NCBI GenBank assembly: GCA_006384855.1
Contig: VCJN01003563.1
Coordinates: forward strand, 62,001 to 126,000
Length of the DNA stretch: 64,000 nucleotides
From: Tetraselmis striata
Lineage: Eukaryota > Chlorophyta > Chlorodendrophyceae > Chlorodendrales > Chlorodendraceae
Direction: 5' to 3'
Position numbers and translations under genes: made by a program. A model generated the notes under the pieces. The model did no database searches, was not told the DNA's origin, and was given only the letters and a program-made list of their open reading frames with translations. Shown piece by piece: positions 56,071 to 64,000 of the stretch. How positions within the stretch are numbered: position 1 is the first letter of the stretch; every line of letters begins with the position of its first letter.

Positions 56071-59000
56071 TGTATTTGTATCATTGTCTATACATTTGTG
56101 CAGTAAATGTATAAGTGGAGCATTATTTACACGTCCTAGCACATTTTCATTGCTCGCGGCGGGTAGTATGAAAACCAAATACGTTTCAGTATTGCGCGGT
56201 CACGTAGTAGTGCGCGCGGTGCTACACTCCTCCACAAACTAATAAATATAGGGTTTGTGAATTCAATTGACTTGCCCAATGCGCAAGTACGGAGGCAGTC
56301 CGCGCGTGCATGAATGCTGTTCAGGGTCGTAAGGCTTCGAAGAAAGGTAGTCGCGATAGCACTATACATCCGATATTGTCACGCGGTAGCCGTTGTTGCT
56401 ATCAACACTTTCATTTACGGAAAAGCAGACCTTTTGGCGCCAGCGCTACTTCGTTCGAAACCATGAATTGCGCGCCATCGATGTGCATTCATAGGCATGG
56501 GACGCCGCTGCCCCTGTACCCATACGACATCGCCCTAACTTAATGTGATGATAACTATCCACCAGCATCCGTGTAGGGCATTTGAATTGGGTAATTTATG
56601 CGGTATGGGACAAGTTAGTAACCTCATGTATCAATTATGCTGGTTTATGACGGGCAAAATCGTTGACAAGATGTTAGTTGCTGCGGCTGTAGTGATCGCT
56701 GCATGCGCAAGCGGGAGTCGGAGGATTCTCGCGGCATCCTTGCCGTATGACTACGAAGCTTAATTTTTGCCTTTTAGCCGTGCATTTCCGCATGCCCGTA
56801 GTATAATGCGCCGTTGTGAGCCGAGTGGCACGAGAATGGCGGCCTGACTGCGCAGGTGTAGTACTTAAATGTATCAATGCTAATGGATGATGGTGGAAGT
56901 AATGTTGTGAAAGGGGGGGGGGGGTCGGCTATCACAAACTCATTAATTGAATAGTCGGATTCCGGCATGGCGGCCGTGGGCATCGCTGTCGGGGTCGGGG
57001 CGCATGTGCCAAATATGGGTGGTCCGTGCACGAGTACAGCCAACACACAGACACGCCGCCATGTACTACCAGGTTTTGAGATCCACTTGGCTAAACAGTT
57101 CCACGCCCGCGTGTGGTGATCACGCGCCATTGTCACAGACGTATGCCAAATTTCAATCGACCTCTGGTTTCTAAATTGGAAAAGTGCCTACATTGCCTCG
57201 GACGACCGTGCTAGGAAGGGAATGTAGCCTTATTTGCTCGCGCGTAGAGTTTAGTGGTGTTTTGGGAAACGAAAGCATGTGACATTTCCTCGTTCGCAAA
57301 GCATTGGGTACTACCGTGAAAAATGAAATTTGTTACTACATGCTAGCAGTCCGCTGCTGTATGCCGCCCAGCCTGAAGTGTTATGAGGTCATGCTATCCC
57401 TGACCTAATGTATGAAATTCGAAATTTACATTATACTAATATGCTTTTCTCCGCCGCCCAAATAAGCGATTTAATCTGAAAGCATGGTTTATCTAACCGC
57501 TTTGGGGAACGCGGTGTGTTATCACAGCTCAAGCTACCGGCATGCATCGCGTGTGATGTCCAACCCCCTCCTCCTCCATGTAGCTTGGCGGGGCTGCCCG
57601 CCCTCGGTTCTTCTGACCATTATTTCGCGAATTCTCCGTCTCCCGCGCCCATATCTTGTCTTCTAGCTCGTCTAGCACTCTAGGCGACCTCCGACTGTTT
57701 GGCCCGCCGGATGCAAGCTTCGAGCCATTCTGCAGGTAGGTGCCACGCTAGGGCGGCGCCATGTTGCCGCCCATTCCTATCGGAGGGGTATGTCTCCGAA
57801 AACACAGGGAGATAGAAAATAGCAGCCGGCTTGGCGCGTCCCGCCCCGCCATGTGCTCCATACATGGGTCTCCATCGAGAGGGTGATGTTGTCTAGGTAT
57901 ATAGCCTTACGGGAGTGGTGCGTATGGTTGCCTTCTACGTCCTTCGCTTATGCTTATGCTTGTGTTTCAATACTTGAATTTCATGTATTTGAGTTATTCT
58001 TTGTTTTTTATTATGCTTAGCTTCTGTTTGATTATGTATTCTGTGTTTGATATATTTAATATATTCTCGCTTTTGGTTAGCAGATTAGCATTTGATATCT
58101 TGCTCTATTGATGGTGATATAGTCATTCTCTTCCGGTTGCTCATATTCATTAGCTGATGATCCTTTTTTTGGATGAGGTTTCCAACGATCTTTCCTTGTG
58201 ATGAGTTTGTACCGGATCAAGGTTCTCCCTTGTTCGAAGTTGGCACCATTACGAAGCAGCTGACCATCTAGCAGTCTATTTGCTCTGAGGACTCCTGGGT
58301 TATAAACTGGATACATGGGGGGCTTCCCTCTGGAGTGGAAAAACGGGTCCTCCCCCGCCAGCTGAGTTCCGCAACGACAGATCCGCTACCCACGATCATT
58401 TTGAGTTTGTGGATGAATGCGTCGCTGAGATACGATGCGGGCATCTAGCCATGTGTCCCTAAAAACCTCACTATGATATCTTTCATGAAGAGAGACACGG
58501 ACATAGGTCTCTATGTGTCTCTAGGGCTGCTGTGCCCGGTGTTGATTTGAACGCCGTGAGACTCCGGTCGAGGGTGCTCCACACACTCCGGCACAGCAAT
58601 GTGAGCCCAATCTGTTGACTTCCGAACCTGATGAGCGTACTGTCCCAGCCGTGGATGGTCGCCCGGATGATTTTTTTGTTCGTGGTTTGTACCTGCTGAT
58701 GATGATTACTAGCTTACAGGTACATGTAGGTTCTTCTAATTAGTTTCTTTGTGCTAGTCCTTATAATTAGTGATTTTTATTTGGCCCTGATGGCTGTGTT
58801 TTGTAAATATTTCTGCTGTTACCATGACGATGGCTCCGGCAATCTTGCTGACTCTCGGTACACACTGAGGCTACATACAGTTTTGTACTGTGTCGCAGTA
58901 GTGCCGCCTTGATAGGGCTGGCGGGCACAGCGGTGAAAACTGAGCGTTTCCGATTCCGTGGATATGTAGCTTTACCCAGCTTGCGATGTACAGGTGAAGA

Positions 59001-59579
59001 CCGGTGTCTGAAATGCCGTTTTCCACTGATGGCGGCCTATTTGTAGCGACTATAAGGCGGCCGCTACTGAGGTAGCGTTCATTCTCTCGTACTACAAGCT
59101 GGCACGGTCTACTATTTCCCGCCGCCCACCCGCCCTCGGGTGGGTTGGACTTTATTTTGCGGTTCGACACTCACTGTTGCTTTGATGATGATTTTGCGGT
59201 GAATTGATCATGCTTGCTGTGGTCCGGAATTCGATTGGCACTGCTTGGACTGCTTGGACTGCATGGGCTAAACGTGAGATATTTACCGTTTGGTTCGAGT
59301 GGTGTTTTCTTGCCGGATCCGGCACTTGCTGCTGGCCTAGGGATTCGTGCGTGGGGCTTTTTAAGTGGAAGAAGAGACTAGTGGGAGCGGGTTATGGCAT
59401 CTTTCATTTCCTGTAACGGATACCCCTTGTGACCAATATACCAGCACCGGCAACATAACATATATAACATAACATAAATTATATACCTAGCAGCAGGGAT
59501 CGGCGCAAAGTAGTGAGAGTGTAGAGCGCAACGCTCCACGCCGCGCTGACAGCTATTGCTCCGAAACCATCAGAGGCTG

Positions 59580-59604
59580 CCCCCCCCCCCCCCCCCCCCC
59601 CCCC
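59580..59604 (+). repeat. Poly-C tract (25 C)
   Basis: Uninterrupted C run followed by a second short run; no gene nearby. Confidence 0.95.
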
Positions 59605-60883
59605 AACCCCCCCCGCGCTCGCAGCCGCGCCTGCCAAAATGCTTCGCTAGGTTGCCGTAGAGTACATGACGCTATATCGATCCCCTAATGCATAGTAACA
59701 GGCATGTTATTTTCGTCTTAACTTGTTGACACTTCTTTCAATGAGCCACTTCATGCATGCTGTCTGCGTTGCGGGCTGGTGTACCCTACCCACAGGTAGC
59801 TGCGGTGAGGCAGTTATGAGAACATCACTACTGCGCGTGGCATTGCAGGATGTCAATATGGCATATGCGCCATTTTATGACAGTGACTACGGTGTGCAAT
59901 GGAAAGCCATGCTGATTGCACAGCATATGCGCCACCGGCTGAATTGATGAAGGACGGCGGTCCCCAAAGTAGTTGCTAACTTTCTATTCCAAATACCAAT
60001 ATTAAGTATGTACATTACTGTAAAATGTACACAAAGTATTTGAAATAACCAAGCGGTGACAGGGATGGGTAGCCATTCAAATCTTTGGCAGCTGTGTATA
60101 ATTGTGTGCATACTACTACCTACATTATCTGATTATTTAAGTTGTGCTGACTGCGCTGCCAAACTCGAACGGCTCTGCTAAGGGCTTTGACTTGGCTTAG
60201 CATGCTGTGAAATATATCTGGCGTCATTACTTGCTTTTCGTCGGGGCGTGCGATAAGGCCGATTGTATACAATTCTTCTCCATAAAAAAAAGCCCACTAT
60301 GTAGTGTGCCGCGCTGCTGCACAGTCAGGTACCTCGGTCTGTTTGACGGCAACTTTGGCCCGCTGCTGCTTTGCTGCCACAATAAGACCATTGCGCCTGC
60401 ATTACAGTCATCAATGCACCTCCTCGATATGAGGCGCGAACCTGTCCCCCTTCCCCCTGCTGCCTTCATAGTCGATTGACAATAAATGCCACGAGCGTAT
60501 TTGTTCTCGCAATGGCCGCCTCACTAAATGAACAAGTGGCGGGCAGTAAAAATGCATCCGCCACTGCTCTGCTTGAAGTTGGACCGTCCCAGCATGAGCA
60601 GCAACATAAAATCAACGGCATTGCGGTTATCACCGCTGCCCAATGCCCAACGAACAATGTATTAATCAACATGTGAACATTATTATTCGTGCTAGTTGCC
60701 CGTCCCTTCCACAGCGATTTCCACATGGTGTCAAAGAGGAAAGAGAGGGGGTATTTTCGCACAAGATGCGCGCAAATATGCAGGGGCGGCCATTGCCTAG
60801 TTTATGAAGGGTTTGTCTGAGGTTACATTCACAGCGCGCTCGGCCCATTAAGCGCGGCGCAGGCAGTCTAGTCCGCCGCCTGC

Positions 60884-62313
60884 TCAGCCCCCGCCAGCTC
60901 CCGGCCCCTTCATCAGGTTCTTCTGCCGGGCGCGCGCCTCCACGTACGCAGACTGGTCCGTCTTGCGCATGTGGTGCGTCTTGTGCAGCTCGCCCTGCTC
61001 CCGCATAAAATCGACCTGCGAAAGTCGCCACATAGGCAGACCGCACATGGTGTCAGCAGGATGACTACGGCAGGCTGCCGGTGCAGCCAACGCCAGTCCT
61101 TCTTGCCGTAGTGTCAGCTTGTCCTGGATCTCTCGCCCAGTCAAGGGACGCGGGAGATGGCAGGAAGCAGAGAATCCTCTGGCACAAGATCTCAAACTGC
61201 CCATGCTGTCAAAACGCTATCGGTCTGAGTAGAGACGGTATAGCATATGAAACTATATTCAACCGGGATTGGGGAGTGGGTGGGTGACGTCCTGGAAGTT
61301 GAAATATGTTGATGCAATCAGATATCGGACCGCATGAAGAGGGGAGTGGGGTAGCACAGTGCAGGGCTGCTACCTCCTCCTGGTCCCAGACGTAGTCCTT
61401 CTTGGCAATGCTGACGGTCTTGACGCCGTCCCGCAGCAGGTAGCCGGGGTTGGAGCCCGCGTACATGCTGCTCGACATGCGCGCCAGCATCTTCTGCTCC
61501 GGGTCGTCCTACGACAGCAACAAGCAGCAGCAGCTCAGTACTTTAGATGAGTCGATGCAGTTGGCCAAGGTACCGATACAGCGGCAGAGGCTTGAGGGTG
61601 TACAATTTTATAGGATGCGCCTCAAGCATCGACCAATTATCAAGATCAGATGCATCAGACGGATCAACATCGCATCATGATACTTAGCATTTTGCCCATC
61701 AACCTTGATGCGGAGCCTTACACATAATGTGCAGGAGTGCAGGCGCGCCTAATTGGGCATTGGCTAGTCCGGAGACGAAGCAGAGCGTGGGGGTGGAGGG
61801 GTGGGTGGGGAGTGGGGCACCATGAGCGTGGTCAGAAACTGTGGCATCTGAGTAGACTCCAGCTCAGACATGGTCTGCTCCATCGAAGGCGGCGTCAGTG
61901 GCTTGGGCATTTTGCCCTCCTGCTCCAGCTTCCGGAAGTGGCTCTTCATAATGCTGCTCACACACGTTCGCATGTCCACGCTCAGCATCCCCAAACCATG
62001 TGCCCACCCCGTCCCAAAGGCTGACAACCCTCAAGCCACCCGCCCGCCTGCCCGCCCCCGCTCGACGTTCCATCGCGGTCTCAGCGCTTTTCTGCTGCCA
62101 GAAGGCGCGCATGCGTTTGGCGGGGGCTCACTTGTGCTCCTTCCCGATCGTCTCCGTCAGCGCTTGCGTGCGGATGTTATCCATGTACATGACTCGCTCG
62201 ACGCCCGACATCTTGCCTGCGTTTGCTGGGCGGTGGTACTGCACGCCGCCGTCAGGGTTGCCACATGTCAGCGGCACAGTACGCCGCAACCCGGTGACGC
62301 ATATCGAAAGCAT
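60884..62313 (-). CDS. Small conserved-looking protein of unknown function
   Basis: Four exons in transcript order: 62313-62132, 61953-61821, 61508-61374, 61015-60884, all with GT-AG borders and agreeing phases (582 nt, 193 residues). The protein is hydrophilic and mostly helical by eye, rich in Lys/Glu/Met, with no membrane segment or signal. Distinctive segments are GGVQYHRPANAGKMSGVERV, SHFRKLEQEGKMPKPLTPPS, SMYAGSNPGYLLRDGVKTVS and MRKTDQSAYVEARARQKN; it ends in a Gly-rich tail. I do not recognise the family. The exon chain, phase agreement and a TGTAA signal 57 nt past the stop (TTACA at 60823-60827) support a real gene. The start at 62313 is the first ATG of the frame; an upstream exon cannot be excluded. 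Small helical proteins of this kind include axonemal and cytoskeletal ones, but that is only a guess. Confidence 0.65.
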
Positions 62314-63830
62314 CAGGGGATGCTGACATTGCTTTGGCTATCTTGTTTGCCTTTTTCCAACACTTTTGACACGTCGACAATGATATCCGGACTCGCTTGA
62401 AGCATGCCATATGCACACGCAGCGTCAGTTAGAACAGCCGAATCAAAAGGGTGATTTAATGGATGATTCCGTAAAGGGCACCGGGAATAGAGCTCCGCAG
62501 ATACGGTGATGCTCTGAGCCTCGAAGTGACGGTGATAGAGGGGCATGTGGCACCGGCCAGCTGATCACTCCTTACCCACGCAGAAAGTATACCGACATGA
62601 CCGAGGATATCTAGCGAGAAGGGGTTTTAAGGGAGGTGGAGGGGCTTCGCTGCTTACCTTGGTAGAGGTAAGGCGGAGGCGCCGCACTGTTAACGGCGAG
62701 GGTACTCGTAGCGGTGGCGCCGGTGGTGGCGTGTCGGCGTGCGAGATCGAATGGGCCGCGGTCCCGAGTTCCTCTATTTTTTTGTTTGGCTGCCCGCTGC
62801 CGACGGATTAGCCGGTGCTGGTGCTTGAGCAGGGACCTTGGAATGCTCTGCGGGGGTGGACGGAGGACGCTGCACTGCTGTTGTTCGGTCTGTTGGACGG
62901 TGTGGGGAGGGAGCTGCCGTTACTATTAACTGCCTGGACCGGTGCCGGCATGCTGCCGCGGCGCGGTGTAACGGGGATATGCTTACAGCATGTCTCGGCG
63001 CGGCAGCCATCAAGCAGGCCAACGCGAGGGGCTGCTCGGCGGCGCGAGCGCGCGCGTAATCCTTGTACTGTATGTTGCGCGTGATGAGCGCGCGATTGAT
63101 TGCTGTCGTCCGGCTGGGTGGCATCAGTAGTAGCAGCGGACGGGGTGGAGCTTCGATAGATAACGTATCATACAAAAAGTCAATCGCAATCTTAGCAGGA
63201 TAACTTGTGTTTAAATTCGGACATATATTATTAATATTGGGCTCCGGGATGGTGCCCAATCCGGCGCAGGTACGAGAACAACCGTAAGAATATTAATTTA
63301 CAACCGTCATAGCAGAGGGCGGATCACAGCATTTTTTAGTACCCGTATGTGCCGATGACGACAGGTAGGTACTATAAATGCTATGCTATGGAATTGCTAA
63401 TATAGTAAATAGTACTGGTACGAGCACGGGGATGATCCAATATCAAGGGCACTATTGATTTATTTAAATAAATATAATATCCGCCGCCGCGATGACACTC
63501 CTTGTGGCCGTATTAATTAGCGAGAAAAGGCCCTATCTTTCAACACGCCCTATCTTTCAACACTTTCCCTAGAAGCCCTAGCTGTCCAGCCGTTGGGCCA
63601 CTACTAGGAGCTGTCTATGGCGCGTCCGATAGCCCTTGAGTAGGGCTACCTTAGGGCGGAGGGCCGCCCCCGATGGACTTTCCTGGTGTGTGCCAGGCAG
63701 GGTTGAAGCGATGGGGGTCAGCATTTTTTTCCGGGTCGCGGGAAAATAAATACGGGCGCGCGTTTCAACATATCAGAACCATCCGGCTGCACGTGGCCGT
63801 GCGTCGCCACTAACTCTCACCACCGTCCTT
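62314..63830. other. Intergenic; no supported gene
   Basis: Short overlapping GC-rich frames around 62545-63260 lack domains. 63180-63830 is AT-rich with a duplicated CCCTATCTTTCAACA segment near 63532 and 63548. Confidence 0.45.
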
Positions 63831-63834
63831 GCAG

Positions 63835-64000
63835 TGCCGCTTAGAGGCCGTGGTAGTCGGTCAAGGCGGGGCGTGGCTGCCCAAGTCCCTGGGGGACGAC
63901 ATAGCCCGCTCGCCAGTCAGCCCGCTCGATGGCGGGTGGGCCATCGCGCGCCGCGATGCGCGGTCGTACGAGGGAAAGGTCGGGACAATTCTCAGCGCGC
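63835..64000 (+). CDS. Possible partial exon running off the window
   Basis: After a good acceptor (CCGTCCTTGCAG) a frame stays open to the last base, with coding-like GC-rich codons (VVVGQGGAWLPKSLGDD). No family recognised. It has no ATG and is cut by the window edge. Confidence 0.25.

Larger units (their letters stand above)
54716..60883. other. Long gene-poor region
   Basis: About 6 kb, generally AT-richer than the gene islands, with only short unsupported frames. Notable items: a GT-rich microsatellite (55920-56070), a lone TAGCGACTA at 59044-59052, a C25 tract (59580-59604), and an unsupported minus-strand frame at 58316-58077. No RNA gene or transposon end could be confirmed. Confidence 0.5.

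Noticed and set aside
55866..56178. Thr/His/Pro-rich frame in the GT microsatellite
   Set aside because: Simple-sequence translation.
58077..58316. 79-codon minus-strand frame with plausible composition
   Set aside because: No family, no neighbouring exons and no supporting splice sites; too short to call.

Overview
This is nuclear DNA from a eukaryote, almost certainly a green alga (Chlorophyta). The protein-coding islands are GC-rich and split by short GT-AG introns (about 80-520 nt). Several genes have the algal UGUAA polyadenylation signal just past the stop. The proteins look plant/algal: a plant-type MTR4 helicase, an SCL30-like SR protein, a BASS4/SLC10A7-like carrier, a type IIB Ca2+-ATPase and a CBM20 starch-binding protein. 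I could not place the genus.

Layout. (1) 1.2-7.1 kb: a decayed PAT/DIRS-type tyrosine-recombinase retrotransposon with a complete A1...B1-A2...B2 split direct repeat. (2) 8.3-9.5 kb: an intact four-exon SR splicing factor. (3) 12.3-13.15 kb, minus strand: a Cys-rich gene or gene relic I do not recognise. (4) 14.9-19.4 kb: a broken LINE-like retrotransposon with a C-terminal restriction-like endonuclease region; 3' ends of the same family recur at 21.3, 32.7, 33.0, 43.9, 44.15 and 44.5 kb. (5) 20-25 kb: poly-C tracts, a CTGCAG minisatellite, an unrecognised open segment, and a TIR element of about 1 kb carrying one exon of a TMF/golgin-type gene. (6) 25.1-28.3 kb: a young element with Gag and tyrosine recombinase but no reverse transcriptase. 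Its 187-bp repeats are identical, and an in-frame 96-nt intron appears to hold the only stop between gag and recombinase. (7) 30-62 kb: the main gene island: CBM20 protein (+), BASS4-like transporter (+), 16-exon MTR4 (-), a head-to-head inverted pair of plasma-membrane-type Ca2+-ATPase genes (- and +), a long gene-poor stretch, and a small four-exon gene (-) of unknown function. The last 1.7 kb ends in an open partial frame.

The host genes are unrelated housekeeping functions (splicing, nuclear RNA surveillance, calcium export, starch binding, metabolite transport) and show no operon logic. The most interesting items are the Gag-YR element with its spliced-out stop, the exon-capturing TIR element, the Ca2+-ATPase pair whose main exon is nearly identical while introns and small exons have diverged (one copy frameshifted), and the bias of long homopolymers toward poly-C on the sense strand of introns and 3' UTRs. 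All exon boundaries were read by eye from splice sites, phase and family resemblance; no alignment or search was run.
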